A stretch of DNA of 64,000 nucleotides from Acheta domesticus (lineage: Eukaryota; Arthropoda; Insecta; Orthoptera; Gryllidae): assembly GCA_031308135.1 (NCBI GenBank), contig JAHLJT010004567.1:38835857-38899856 (forward strand). Reading direction: 5' to 3'. Made by a program: the position numbers and the translations under genes. The notes beneath the pieces are model-generated. The model had not been told where the DNA came from. It saw only the letters and a list, made by a program, of their open reading frames with translations, and did no database searches. Below are positions 10,996 through 24,206 of this stretch, in pieces. The first letter of the stretch is position 1. Each line of letters begins with the position of its first letter.

Positions 10996-11333
10996 AAGCT
11001 CCCGACCGGTCTCCCGGCAAGTGTGGTAGTGTGTGCATGCAAGTGTGTGTGTAGTAAAGACTAGGATAGGTCAAGAAATGGGAAGAAAAAATCGCGCGCG
11101 TTCCGTGACCCGTTTGGTAGGATACTGCCTCGGCATTCGGCTGGTGTTGATCAGAAAAAGCACGGTAAGCTACCGGTCAAAGAAGCCGACCGCTAGAATC
11201 CTCCTCCACACGGTTAGAGAACTAGACCTATCTGGCTAGTGTCGAAAATATTGCCATCGTCAGGACACCAACCTAGGACCTTCCGGTCATTGGTACTACA
11301 ATGACGTTAGCTAATGCTCTCAGCCACATGTCT
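10996..11333 (+). repeat. Family B interspersed repeat, copy 3
   Basis: Shares with the other copies CTCCCGACCGGTCTCCCGGC, the GTGTGTG region, GTTCCGTGACCCGTTTGGTA and TCGGCATTCGGCTGGTGTTG, then a CCTTCCGGTCATTGG end box. Shorter at its left than copy 2. Confidence 0.7.
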
Positions 11334-11339
11334 CTATCA

Positions 11340-13690
11340 ACCGTTAAGGATATCTCAGTCGGTTCCATGGGTAGTGTATTTAGCATTTAAATTTCATTTT
11401 AGTGTATTTTAGTATTTAAATTTCATGGATTCATTAGTTACTTAAATGGGTTCATACAGATGCACAGAAAGACAACAATTGATTTGATGTGACATACGTT
11501 TTACAAATCGAATAACAGTTTAAAAATGTTTAAAAAGTTGCAAATTGGAACAGCACATTCTGACACGCCCGGTTTACTTACACAAGATGTCCGATGTGTA
11601 CACGTCGAAACTTTGAAAATAAGCTCTTAAGACAATTTTAAGCTTATTTTGTCTAATAAACTACTTGAATACTTCGAATGACTTTGTCGCAATAAGCCCT
11701 GAAATGTTGATAGACAAATATTTGCATTGCAGAAGTATAAAAACACTCCAGAAACATGTAAATTGTTTATTATTTACAAAAGAAATGAATATATTCATTA
11801 AGAAAGGAAATTAATACAGAAATAAAAAAGTTGTCGAATTGTGTAAATTGTGAGTCCAAACTATCTCCTAAAGTTATCAAGGTGCTGGGGTTACTTGGAA
11901 TAAAACGCACTTCTAAGTTAATTTTCATCTGGACTCATTTTCATGGGGTCGAAGTGGCTGACACACACTCACTGTTCAATAGCGCCCTGGCATATAAAAC
12001 CATACTTATTTTGCATCAATTGCTCTACTACATTTTGTAGTACAGTTATACTTGCTTCAGAAAATAATATGTGATAATTAATAACTAGTTCCGGCTTCCC
12101 TTACTGAATACAAATGTGAAAATGAACTGAATACTAATATGAAATGTGAATGTGAATAACGTAATTCTCTTGCACTTGCACCATATGGCGTTGCAATACG
12201 TTGTACAATATTTTTTTTACAAAACACTTTTTCCTTATACACTTGGAAATTAATTATTGCTTCAAAATGACTATTTTGCTCTTACTAACGTTCTCCGGAA
12301 TAATGAATATTTTTCAAAACGTGAATACTGTGATTTAATAATGCACTAATAATTAGCTTTCAAATGAATTCAGGATACTAGAATTATGCTCGCTTGTGCA
12401 GCAGTTAGCACATTCTCCTTCTGATTCTAAGGGTTTCTAGTTTCCTATGGCGCCAGATAGTTTGGATGTGGCAAAATGGGACCAAAATATGTATTTTTAA
12501 TAGCTTCTCAACTACCTATGGATCCCCCGCCTTCAGTTGGTGTTTATTCATCATTTATTTTCTTCCATATATCACCTGCCTCTTATATGCTCAAAAACGT
12601 GTGCAATGAGTTTTGAGACCCCAGAATAGAATCTATTTTATAAATCTTCTCAAAAAAAACTCGTTAAAAAATCAAATAAAGGTGACATTAGTTACCCAAT
12701 CTATTTCCAACTGCCATGAAACATTGAAAAAATACACGAAATGCATTTGATTAAATTTACAGTAAACAAGTCTTTCAATAGGAATTTTTATTTCATTTAA
12801 ATAATTAAATCAATACTTAAAATCTGCAAAACTATAACACGAAACTTCCTCAAATCGTGGCCTCAGTTAATACGCTGATATATGCTTTTTGCAGAAACTG
12901 ATGGAAGTACACTTGGATTTCTTTAATCATTCTAAATATTTCCGTTAAATGTTTAGCAGAGCAGAATCTAAATTTTATAAAATCACGAACCCTAACAAGA
13001 TAAGTCGAGTTATCTGGTTGTTAACGCTTGTAACATTAATTTAAGTTCATTAATTGTCATCAAATACGTTGAGTTGTCTATTTATTCACGCTAGAAGATA
13101 AGTTCAAATAATCATAGAATGGCAAAATACGTTGCCCTTCTTTAAAATTTAGCTTTCATGTTTTCTCCAGCTTATTCGCGGGGGTCAAGTAGAAACAAGA
13201 ACTAAAAATGTGTTGCGCAAATACTTGAAAATTCCTTTGTTTCAATTCTTACTCGCATTTATTCAGAAATCCGGAGTTCAAATAAGAATGCTATATTCAA
13301 AATTGATAATTTTTTTATCACTTAACATTTCAATTTTCTGTTATGAAAAGCACAGAGAATTATAACAATCATATTAAATAGTTGATTCAATAAAAATTAC
13401 ATCGAACATATTGACACATTTAATACTTTTAAAGCGATTTGTAGGCATTACGCAGAGTGAAACCGCTCGTTCAAGACTCAGGTTTGAGTAAGAAGTGTGA
13501 CTTACTTTGAATAATTACTTGTAAAGTTCAATTAATTTTGAAAAGTTCAATTAATTTTGTAAACGTTCGTGATTTCTTTATTTAGAATATGTAACTTTTC
13601 TGAAATACAGATATAACATTCTAATGTATTGGACAGCTGAAAACCTGTATCAATCCTTTTTCCTATTTCTTCAGCAGATAAAATCATTTT
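11340..13690. other. AT-rich DNA with no recognised gene
   Basis: No domain-bearing ORF, tRNA, rRNA or repeat with clear termini was found. Only short reading frames below about 70 codons occur. I see nothing I can name. Confidence 0.5.
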
Positions 13691-13699
13691 GGCTGTGGA

Positions 13700-13985
13700 C
13701 AGTTCTCGGCTGGCTTTGTTTGGATATGAAGAGAGAAGGTTTGGATTGTACTCCTCCGTGATGTCCTTGCCCAAGGAGATGGATGGAAAGGAAATGAATG
13801 AAAAAGGGATGGCAAGGTCGGTAGAACGTTGTTCCCGCATTCGTCTGCTTGTCATAAGAGAAAACGTGATCACTGATCAGAGCAGTCGATTGACATATTC
13901 ATCCTGGCATGTGCTACAAACACAGACATACGACGATGATGTTCAATACTTCAAGCGAAATGTCTGACACACCTAGATATCGAAC
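13700..13985 (+). repeat. Possible diverged family B relic
   Basis: The stretch CCCGCATTCGTCTGCTTGTC followed by a GATCAGAGCAG-like segment resembles the central part of family B, and the segment ends near a CGAACCCGCAAACTTTCAG-like box. Similarity is weak, and it may be only a distant relative. The rest of 13985-14850 is AT-rich without recognised features. Confidence 0.35.
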
Positions 13986-14850
13986 CCGCAAACTTTCAGT
14001 TATTTATAATAATCAGCGTATGTAACTCTTGATAATGATTTTATACTGTATCAAGATTTTAGCGGCTACCAAACTACACCCCTTTAGAGCAAAATACCTC
14101 CCACCTCTCGGAAGGGTCGGATCACATAATGTGGAATACATGAATCAAACCAAAATAAACACAATATGATTAGAGACACAATAAAAGAACACATAAATTA
14201 GCTGTCATGCAAATAGTACCTTGCACACATGTACTAGCAAGTGAAAGACTACTAACAGTATTACATAAGCAACAGTAACATATTATACATCGATTAGCAC
14301 ATAATATATCATTCCAAACACTAGCAACACACGAATCGAAATATACGTATACACTTATAGCTTTACATAACTAGCCCAAAAAGTTCTCTGTTATGCATCT
14401 CCAATCTTATCAGTCCGAGACCACACATCAACCTCTTTCCTGAATGGATCCGTCTCGTTCTTTGTCTTCCCTGGCATCTCCATCCAATTCTTGGGTCTCA
14501 GAATGTTGTTGTAGCTGCCCATCTGTGTTCTTGCCGTTTTACATGACCTGCCTATCTCCATTTCAGTTTATCTGCATATTGTCATCACGGCTATTGATGA
14601 TCTGACTTTGTATGTTACAGCTTCAGCCTGAAGCTGGTTTATTCCAGAATTATTCAGTTAATGTTCACATTATACAAATTTTTTTAATAAATTCCAAAGA
14701 ATGAACAGCTTTGTAACCTACTTCGGATTACAGTCGGATAAAGTTAACATTAAGTAACAGGATTTGGCAGATGAAGTATGTTATGGTGACGAGGAATAGC
14801 AGATAAATTATGATATAAACAGATATCAGACTATTGAAAAGTTTCCAAGA

Positions 14851-14962
14851 CGAGAGAGAGAGAGAGGAGAAAAGGGGAGAGAGGAGAGAAGGAAGAGAGG
14901 AGAGAGGGGTGAATGGAAAGGGGAGTGAGAGGAGAGAGAGGAGAGGGGAGGAGAGTGAGAGT
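14851..14962 (+). repeat. (GA)n-rich low-complexity tract
   Basis: An almost pure A/G strand with GAGAGAG and GGGGAGA runs. No coding or mobile-element context is evident. Confidence 0.85.
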
Positions 14963-15466
14963 ATGTAGTTTTGAGTTACACTGTGGCATTCGTATATTCT
15001 GTTGACATGACCTAGCTTAACCTCACCACAAAGTGTCCAGACTTACCCGCACCAAAAGACAGCATTGTCTGATGACAAACAAGAATATACTCGTACAAAG
15101 TATTTATGCAAACGCGTAATTATAGAATTAGAAAACACTATTTTCTTCCAAGAAATAGTGTAGTGCATATTCTTTACTCAGCACTGTAACGCACCGTACC
15201 GTTCTCGGGCGCAAGACCAAATTACAATTTTTTTTTTTTTTAATGATTTCTACTTGTCCCGAAGGTCCTGAACAGCCGAGGACGATACATTGAGAGTGCA
15301 TTGAATTATATTATTATTCTTTAGGAATTGTGATTGAAAGACACATACATTGAGCACATGGAGACGTTAAGTAGATCGAAACTATTTAATTCGGCGTTGT
15401 GATTCATGCACATTGCCGAGTCAACGCGCGACCTCCGCTGTTATCGCAACTTTTATCTGCAGATTT

Positions 15467-16150
15467 ACTTTCTCGCTACGGAGAAAGAAGTTGCGGAATT
15501 CTGTGCAAAAATCGGCGAATTTCCGGCAGAAAAACTCTTTATACAGGGCTCTGAAAACGAAAGTAGATAAATCCAGTTGTTAAATTAAGAAAGCAAATCC
15601 TCTATCACGTGATGTAGCCAGAATACATATTTTGGGGTCAATGAAAGCAAAATATCGAATAACGACAAAATATCTGTCTGTCTGTCCGTCTCTGAACAAC
15701 GCTAGCGGCTAAACCCTTCAGCCGATTTTCTCCAAAATTGATATTCTCTAATCGATTTGGCTGATGTCGCGGTCCCTTTAATCTGAAACCGATATTTTAA
15801 TTTTGAGGAGTACATTACATGGAGACTCTGGGACATTTCCCAAATTTTCAAAAACAAATGGCTCATCCTTTTATATTAAATTTTGTTGTTGGATAATGTG
15901 AAGGACGTCTAAGAGAATGGTAAAGGTGTCATGTTCGTTGAACACTCTGATTTTCGAAAATTGCAAAAATTCAATTTTTTCCCGGTGTCTTCCTACACTA
16001 AAATATTATAGGTAGAGATTTTCCCCTTAATTAAACCTGTTCCTTAAGGATAGATTTTGAAATAAGGTCACATACAATTTTTCGAAAATTTGAGTACTTT
16101 TCGCCTAATTTTGCGTGAAAATACGGGCGAGAAAGTACTTACTGTTTTTA
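15467..16150 (-). repeat. Family A repeat, old 3'-part copy
   Basis: The minus strand carries the 3' module of family A: a terminal GAGAAAGTAAA-like end, then inward the block with GTCTGTCCGTC repeats, the CTAGCGGCTAAACC segment, and further internal sequence. The copy is diverged and truncated at its 5' side. Confidence 0.6.
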
Positions 16151-17610
16151 GCACTAGTTTCTAAGGGCGGACATCTCTGGCCATAGTTTCTTCGCGACCA
16201 TCTAGAATTGACCATATTGCTACAGCAACAATTGTCAGAGACCGCGGAGAAAATGGAAATACTAATATTCCCTTATCGCATTGCTGACGGTAAACAATTA
16301 AACACATTTAAAGTTTCGGTCTGAACACTTTTAAAGTTTTCAAACTCAGTAAGATGTAATGGGACGGCGTATGTGTAGCTCTTGCGAAATGTATTAATGC
16401 GAGTTTGCGTGAACGCTTTATACATGCGAAACTGCAAAAAATGTGCAACTAAAAAGCGGGTCGAATTTTAAAATATTAAGTGAGGCCGTTGTTTGCGATC
16501 ATCACAATTCAATGTTTGAGTTACTGTGGATCAGACTGGACATTATGTATATTCTTCAGTTGAGGTTTCGCTAGGCAACTTCCGAGTTGGCAACGTTGTT
16601 CCGGCTGTGTAGACGATGTGTAGCTTCACAATTTATATAAAATAACCTTGAGTGTGTATGATGCATTCTTTACAATGCCTTTGTATGCCAAAATACTTTC
16701 TGCGAACACGTCAGACTCTTCACGTCTTATTTTAGCAAACGCCCTGGGACGAATACCAACATTTACCGGATGAAGTCTGAAATGGTCTTATCATCTTCAT
16801 TCTTACAGCTTTATCCACAACGTCTGGCTTGTGTTCGTATTATTCGGCTACTCTTAACATTAGTCCAAAGCCGGAGCATAAACTATATTGAATTAATTAT
16901 ATCAATATTTTAATACACCGGTTTAGCTAGAATGTTGTTCAGTATAATGCTGGCAAAAAGTATTCTACCAAAACCAAAGAGAAGAAAAAAGTAGTATATC
17001 TCGAACTTTCACATATTAACGTCCCTTAAAGAATTCGAATCAAGTTACAATTCACCCTTTATTTTATAGATTCCAGAGAAATTACCAATTGCAATTCGTT
17101 ACCAAAGTTCTGGTTGAATACGGAGATGAATAAAAAGACCCCCAATCATTGAATAATCATTGAATCATAATTATATTTCATATTTAGTTACATTCTGGTA
17201 TTAGAAGTGGATTTAAAACTGTACTTTTTTAGATATTGCAAAATACGCACATGCACTAAACCTAATAAGCATATTTTTAAATTGGAATATCTTCTGAAAT
17301 TCTGCAGTTGTAATTTGAAATTCAGTAAAATATTCACTGGAGATTTTCTCAGAAAGCCTTTTAGTGAAATTATATCTCTACATAATTTAAGAAAATTAGA
17401 GATGATAATAGGACTCTCTAAATGAGATTTATTAGGTAATGTCGTACCAAGTGAACGAGCGAAGAGTTTTTTTCCTCATCTGTATGTTATACAAAAACCT
17501 ACCTATTACATAACACTTCCAAAATTGAAAATTAGTACATCAGTTTGATGATGCTGAAATTTCAAATGTTTCGGATGGTGGAAATTAAGTGTTTAAAAAC
17601 TGGAAACCTT

Positions 17611-17710
17611 NNNNNNNNNNNNNNNNNNNNNNNNNNNNNNNNNNNNNNNNNNNNNNNNNNNNNNNNNNNNNNNNNNNNNNNNNNNNNNNNNNNNNNNNNN
17701 NNNNNNNNNN
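17611..17710. other. Assembly gap (100 N)
   Basis: Exactly 100 undetermined bases, a length commonly used for gaps of unknown size. The adjoining poly-G run could be why assembly broke here (inference). Confidence 1.
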
Positions 17711-17818
17711 AGCGTTGCACTGCATTACAGAGAGATACGGAAGTGCATTCCGGGGGGGGGGGGATGAAAAATACTCGAAATTTGCGTTACATAATTTTAT
17801 GAACTGCCCTCTAAACAC

Positions 17819-17849
<31 letters not shown>

Positions 17850-17850
17850 T
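17819..17850 (+). repeat. (TAA)n microsatellite
   Basis: About ten consecutive AAT/TAA trinucleotides. Confidence 0.9.
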
Positions 17851-19055
17851 AATACTAATAATACTTTGTTTAAAAAATACAAGTTTGTTCAAATATTTTC
17901 AGTAAAAAATGCTTTCAAAAAGCTATAATGAGCCCTTATGATCTATTTGATTGGTGAAGATTTCCTCTCCACATATTCAATTGTTTGATTAGAAAATATT
18001 TCGGGTGGACTTTTTACTGAATAACCCTGTATGTTTTAACTAATTGAACAATAAACCTGCCACAATATTGAGATGCTGTTATGCACATAGCATGCGATTT
18101 ATACTTAAACATTGATGAACTATTAGAGATGAAATACAAAAAAATTTATTTAAATAGTAAATATTTTCTTTAAATAGTAGCACAAATAAGCATCATGAGA
18201 GTACAACTTATAACACAAACACGCACGCAGAATAACACTCCATATTGCTAAATATTCCACTGTAGGCAACATCTGAAATGATTGAAATATTTTTTATTTA
18301 AATTAAATTTTAATAGATAAAATATTTTTTAATTTTTAATTTACTGTACTGAAAAAATATAGTCATATGCTACTATTTAGTATTTTAATCAAAGATTAAT
18401 ATTAAAAATAATTGTTTTACAACAATTTCTTGATAATTTTCAATTTTAACTGGTTGTTGTTAACATAGACTTGGTCAACTTGGTGAAATATTTTGTGTGA
18501 TTATATGTATGTTCTACTGATATTCTCCCATAATTGTTTTATATACAATAATGCAGAATGTGTATAATGCGTATATCTGTCCCATCTGAACTTAAATGGC
18601 AGTCCTGCTAACTACAAATTCTACAGTATTACATTGCATAAGCAGAATTTTGTCAAATCGGGAAAAATTTCTGGTCCCTTGAGGTTGCACTATGACCAAT
18701 TTTACTGTATTTAAAATACAATGTAATAATAAATCATTAAATTATTGATAACTTTAAATTGGGAGGAAAAAGCACTCATATATTTCATTCCAGTCCCACC
18801 TAAAATTAGCCAATATCAAAACAATACAACACGCTGGCAGAATGAAGACGCACCTGATGCCCGGCAGAGATATAGATCCTTATGACCGGCCTACACTATG
18901 CACACTTCTCACAAGAACATCTTACACGGAAGAATATCCATGTCGGAAGTTGGGATAATCACCTTCCCAAAATGCACGCTTTTTGGCTCAGAAAATTCAA
19001 ACTGATGTTTAAACCGAAATGAAAGCTGCAGTCTAGAGAAAAAATAGACTCTCTG

Positions 19056-20622
19056 CTAGTTGACAATTAATGGCACAAACTTTCCATGCTATTTTTCTAT
19101 TTCCTTTGATCTCGGCTAGCTACTCGGGCTTGACACACATTCTTGCCAGATGCTATCTATCGCCACCCAAAATACATTTTTGACCTGTTCCTAGCTTTTC
19201 CCTTTCCTAATAGTAGAATGGAGATATTCTTTTATAATATTAAAGAACAGTAAAACCTCATCTTAAACACAAATTTCCTTGAAAAATTTGGAGCCATTGT
19301 AAGAAAATGGTGTTTCAGCGCTACTGTAAATTCAAAATTTCAAGCTCTTTTTTCACAGAACATTTTTGAGATTTCAAAAAACATAATTTGAAGTACATCA
19401 ACTAACAAATACAATACTGTTTACAAATTGCTGCAAATGTGCATATTAACCATGTGAGATCTTAAAAAAAATTACATTTAAATACTTTGAAAAAAACAAA
19501 CAAATACCCACAAAATGAACTTAACATCATATGAAAGAGTGCAATTAGCACTTTCCATTAGAAAAGTCGGAAGAAAAAAATTTGGAGCCTTTTTTGGGCA
19601 AATGACATCAGAGCGTTTCTGAAAATGCAGAATTTTGAGCTAGTTTTCACAGAAAACAGTTCAGTTTCAAGAATTTTATAGGACATTATTTAAAGCACAT
19701 GTACTCATAAATATAATATATTAACAAATTGTCGCTAATGTAAATATTAACAGCGTCACAGACAAGTAAAAAAAAAATACATTTTTGTAATTTTTCAAAA
19801 AAATAAGAAATCAAGCAATACGGAGTTTATGACATCTCATCTCATACATTAGGCACTAGCCTTGCCAAAGTTTAAAGAAAAAATTTGGAGCCATTTTTGA
19901 GAAAATCTTGTTTTTGTAATTTTTTTAAAATTGCAAATACTGCTCATAATATTGGGCAAAAGTACTAAAATTTTCAAAACAACATTTATCATAGACCATA
20001 ATGAAAGAGTCCACTTTGGAAAACGTATTTTATTGGAAGGAAAAATCTTAAATTTTGTAGTTTGTAGGAGTCAGCCAAAAAACATTTAAACTTCTGCAAT
20101 TATCGAAAATTCAGTGTTAACCATAAAAATCCAACCTATGTCACCGTTGTAAGTGTATTCATACTCTATTCTTACAAGAAATTTTGAAGAAAAAAATTTG
20201 CAGCACTCTGGGAGGGAAATTTGGAGCGTTCGGAATTCATGTAAAGGTCCCCCAATTTTTATAGAATCTTTTCAAAATCTCAAAGCTTCTACTCAAGCCA
20301 GATCGATAGGGGTTTCTACAATTTGAAAAAAATCCTACGGTTTCAATGCTAGTGTTGACAAATGGACGGACAGATGAACGTTTTGCTTTCAATTGGTTTT
20401 TCGGTATCAAGGACCCACAAAACAGGGGGGTCTGGCTGCACCATGTGTTAGGAGATTTTTTCCTTAATTTAGCCGCTGGTTTTATCCACTTTTTCATTAT
20501 CAGGGCCAGCAATGAACTATTTCTGCTGAAAATTCACAGTTTTTTTGCTCAGCATTACATAACTTTCCCTATACTACGTATAGTACTACCTTATATATGT
20601 ATGTACACGAGATAGTAAAAAT
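19056..20622 (+). mobile_element. Family A element, near full length
   Basis: Runs from a family A 5' end (CTAGTTG... then ATGGCACAAACTTTCC) to its 3' end (CATTACATAACTTTCCCTAT then a degenerate hairpin and AGTAAAAAT). The interior holds four diverged tandem units that start with a GGAGCC-like box at 19290, 19584, 19887 and 20200, so the unit is about 300 bp. A distinct 3' module follows (about 20230-20622). An 89-codon frame in this module (20346-20615) reads through the same region as a frame in the 27466-27945 copy, but has no recognisable domain. The superfamily is unknown. Confidence 0.7.
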
Positions 20623-21655
20623 ACATACATTTTAAAGGAAAAAAAGCATTTAAAAAGAAGAAATGTCTAAAAAGGCATTTATGTCATCAAAGACCCAAAA
20701 AAAAGGCAAAATAAAAATTTGTCAGACTGTTTAATTTCCCATAATTCATATACATATGTTAACTGCCTTTAAATATTTTCATTAGAATAAAATAGGCATT
20801 TTCCTAACATCCTCAGTCACATTATCATGGTATAGGTAAAAAAACGACATTAACGACTAAATTAAAGAAGTTACTCTACTCAGTGGGGTACATGAATTAG
20901 AGAGCGAATACTGTATTTTAAAGTGATTTACACAGTTCAAATATTGTCACTAAAAGAATATCATATGAATAGAAATAAATCACGTCGATACATGGATGAG
21001 CATTGTGAGCGAGTGAATTAAATCCTCAAATGGATGTAAACAGACAGGCTGTAAATGTTTGCTTTTCAAAAAATCCACATTGTTTTATTTTCATTGCGCT
21101 TTTAATTTAACTAGTTATGCACTATATAATAAATTACAGAATTATGCATTTAAATATATCTTAAAAAGGAAGTTTTAAAGTTTTTTTTCTTTCTAGCTCA
21201 TAAATACACTGATATCATACAAACATTCACCAGTTTTCAGAACGACAGGAATAATAGGGAGTAAACTATCTCAGGCACACATTGGCCCACGAGTGTAAAA
21301 TAAACAAGAGCAAGAAGAGGGGTCAGATGGGTCAACATGCCCAATTTTCCAAAATTTTTTTTAAATTTATTTCACAGGTCAATCGCCTAATCAATACATA
21401 CTAGTAATACTGACCATGACTCCCATTTGGGTTGGCATTATGAGTGTCAAAAAATTGCTCACTACTGAACAGACAAAATAGTAAATGACAATACTCTAAG
21501 AAATATTGAGAAGTGATATACAGAAACACTTACTCAATGCAGAATCTCAAGGGGGAAGTATTTTTTCTACATTATACATATTCCACAATACACAATGGAA
21601 TATAGTATGGTATGGTATGGAATACACTACATAGTTATGTATGTATAATAAATAC
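20623..21655. other. AT-rich intergenic DNA
   Basis: No gene recognised. A short TATGG pentamer run occurs near 21606-21622. This is the region where the missing 3' exons of the PARN-like gene would be expected, but no such exons were seen. Confidence 0.45.
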
Positions 21656-21659
21656 TAGA

Positions 21660-24206
21660 ATTAACGTTTGTCAGGACTGGTGTTTATGTTCACAACGGGG
21701 CAGATTTCTGCATTTTAAACATTCTGCACAAGAAAGTTTAATGTATTTATTCCGACTTGCAACAACAGAAAGCAGAAAGGTTACCAACTTGTTAACAACA
21801 GAATTGGTTAGATAGACAATACCAACATTGACCAGCTCAAACGGTTCACCAGAGAGTGTTTTATGTAGATGTCCCAGTACTGTTGAACTGATCTGATCTT
21901 TAAAAGGGTCCATGCATGACATATACTTGGTATCCAAAATTCTGAAAAACAATAGATATAAATTATCTATTCATAAAAATAAAAAAATGATTAAAAATAA
22001 TACATAATTTCTTTACCCACCTGGGAAACATGAATGTTACTAGTTCTTTAAACTCTGAATACGACTCTGGGAGAGGAGTGCAAAACTGATGTAAAATGTG
22101 GCAAATATCAAGAAGCTGTTATGACCAATAATAGTTTTCCCTGAAATAAATGTATAATTCTCATGAATAGAATTCCACATAGCATAAATAATTATAACTA
22201 AATACATAGTACTCACAGATTGAGAGATCATACGAATCACAGAACTAACTCCAACAGCAGCATCCAATTCCTTCTTTTCTTGTTCTTGTCGTTCTTCTTC
22301 TTTCTTTTTTCGATCTTCATCACTTAAAGCTCGAGTAACCACTAGCGCACGGTTATGGGTTGTCAATGGCACGTGTTTCTACATGCATACTGCGACTGTC
22401 AAATCTTTCTCCAACAGTTTGATATATAAGTTTGCGAACAAAGCCATTGTAACCATCTAAAATTAGTTCATCTTGCTCATCTGTTGATAAGAAGTCTTTA
22501 ATTCGGACACTGAATAAAAATAGAACAAAAATGGATATACCTTTTTTCAAAGTTGACAATAACATAATAACTAAAGTTACATTATGCCATCTGCATCTAG
22601 TGGCAACTGCAAATTAAACAACTAGGATTTGGAGACTTCACACTTGCAGAATATGGAGTTTATGACTTCTAGTGATGAGGTGTTGAACAAAGAAAATTTT
22701 CCCTTTAATAAAATCTTGTTAATATTGGCATTGCAATAATGTAACATGAACTGTTAGTTTATTACACTTCATGTGCCAAATACATTCAGGAGGTCAAATA
22801 TCATGCAACTATGACTGATTGAAATTTCTAACCATTATCAAATTTATAAGTGGCTCCTAGCGGATCTAAATTGGGGTTTGGAATAAATAAATAAAAACTA
22901 GTCATATTTAGGCAAAGGATCTATTTAGAAAGAGTATGCTTATTTGTCCATGAAGTTTTATACAACAAATTTAGTTCTTTAATGCAAGAATTTAAAGAAA
23001 GCTATAAAAATGTGGCCTACTTGGAAAACTTAAGGCCTTGCTAATGCTTTTACTCGACTTTCAATGGACTCTGCCACATTTTTTTCACAAGACCAACAAC
23101 AAACATTTCATCATTTGTAAGAGACCAAATACATTGTGAAAAGTTTTTACTAGAAAATATTTCATAAATTTCGTTAATAGGATATCTCGTATTTAAGAGT
23201 AACATACAAAAATCTTTGTCCATTAAATAAATGACTCTACCCTCAATCAAACTATTCTTCTGTAAATTACAATTTTTGAGAGGTGTCACTCTTCTTGAGA
23301 ACTGGCAATTATATTTGAAGCACTTTTGAATGTTAAAAAGAAAATGGCTGCATTTTTAACACATCCTCACCAAACATCTTCAATTAATTCAGCATGTTCT
23401 TCAGGAATTGGAATTGAAGCAGAGGAGTCTTCATTTTTGGATGATGAAACTGTTAGCACGAGCTTTTTGTTTTTCTTCTAATTGCTCTCGCAATTTTTTT
23501 TCTTCAGCTTCAGTTAAGTATGGAATACCTAAAAGAACAAATACAAGCTGCCTCATTTGCAAACATGGATGAATACACTTAAATTTTTCATTATCTAACC
23601 CTCTTTAAAAAGTTTGTTGAAATCAAATCCTTGCGAGACAAGAAAATCCAAACTTGAACTTTGACACAAAAATCTTGGATCAGGAGCCGATCGTGAGAAA
23701 GGTCGAGGAAACACATAAAGTTATATGCTTTATGTGTGAATCTAGAACATAAAAACAATCATGAATGGAACAGAAAATATTTATATAATATCATTTAAGC
23801 TGTAGCATTTATTTAATTACATACTGTCCTGTATCTTTGTTGTATCTGAAAGTACATAATCCCAACTGAACTAACAAAAAATCCATGCCACCCGACCGGA
23901 GTTTCGCATAATACTGCTGTGGTGTATCAAATGCATTGAAATCTTGACCTGTATGCAGGCCAGTGAACTCTCCATCAATAGCCAGGAAATGGGATGATGT
24001 TATGTCATTTTCTAATTCTGGAATAATTTCACCAAAATCTGAAACAAATTAATTTGATTGATAAACTTTGTCTTCCTTAATAATGATTGACATCGAAATT
24101 TGAACGAACGTTAGGTAATAGAATGACGTTTACATTGTCGAGAGATTTTGAAGCGCAACATTAAATCACCTCCATAAAGACACTTACTTAATCGTGTTAC
24201 TTCCAT
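21660..24206 (-). pseudogene. PARN: PARN-like poly(A)-specific ribonuclease, interrupted and truncated
   Basis: Minus-strand exon blocks match PARN, the DEDD-family 3'-exonuclease that shortens mRNA poly(A) tails. Proposed exons: 24206-24188 (start MEVTRL), 24038-23821, 23741-23600, 23528-23371, 22509-22217, 22140-22021, 21941-21823 and perhaps 21723-21660. Splice sites are good throughout. Exons 1, 2 and 7 are intact. Exon 2 has the catalytic D-x-E (FLAIDGEFTG); exon 5 has GFVRKLIYQT; exon 6 has IIGHN and the region of a catalytic Asp; exon 7 has ILDTKYMSCMDPFKD. Exon 3 has two compensating indels with stop codons between them, exons 4 and 5 each one net frameshift, and exon 6 two single-base losses. 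Blocks for the rest of the nuclease domain, the R3H and RRM regions are absent. It is either a duplicated unprocessed pseudogene or a badly sequenced, truncated gene. Because SCO1 in this window is error-free, I favour a pseudogene. Confidence 0.8.

Larger units (their letters stand above)
16151..19055. other. AT-rich DNA with no recognised gene, including a gap
   Basis: No gene or well-defined mobile element was recognised. It includes a 100-N gap (17611-17710), a poly-G run (17752-17763) just right of the gap, and a (TAA)n microsatellite (17819-17850). Apparent ORFs crossing the gap are artefacts. Confidence 0.5.

Noticed and set aside
17545..17852. ORFs across the small gap
   Set aside because: Their middle is 100 N; the flanks have no domain.
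23050..23289. 79-codon minus-strand ORF inside the PARN-like locus
   Set aside because: It lies in the intron between exons 4 and 5, does not match PARN, and exon 4 joins exon 5 correctly without it.
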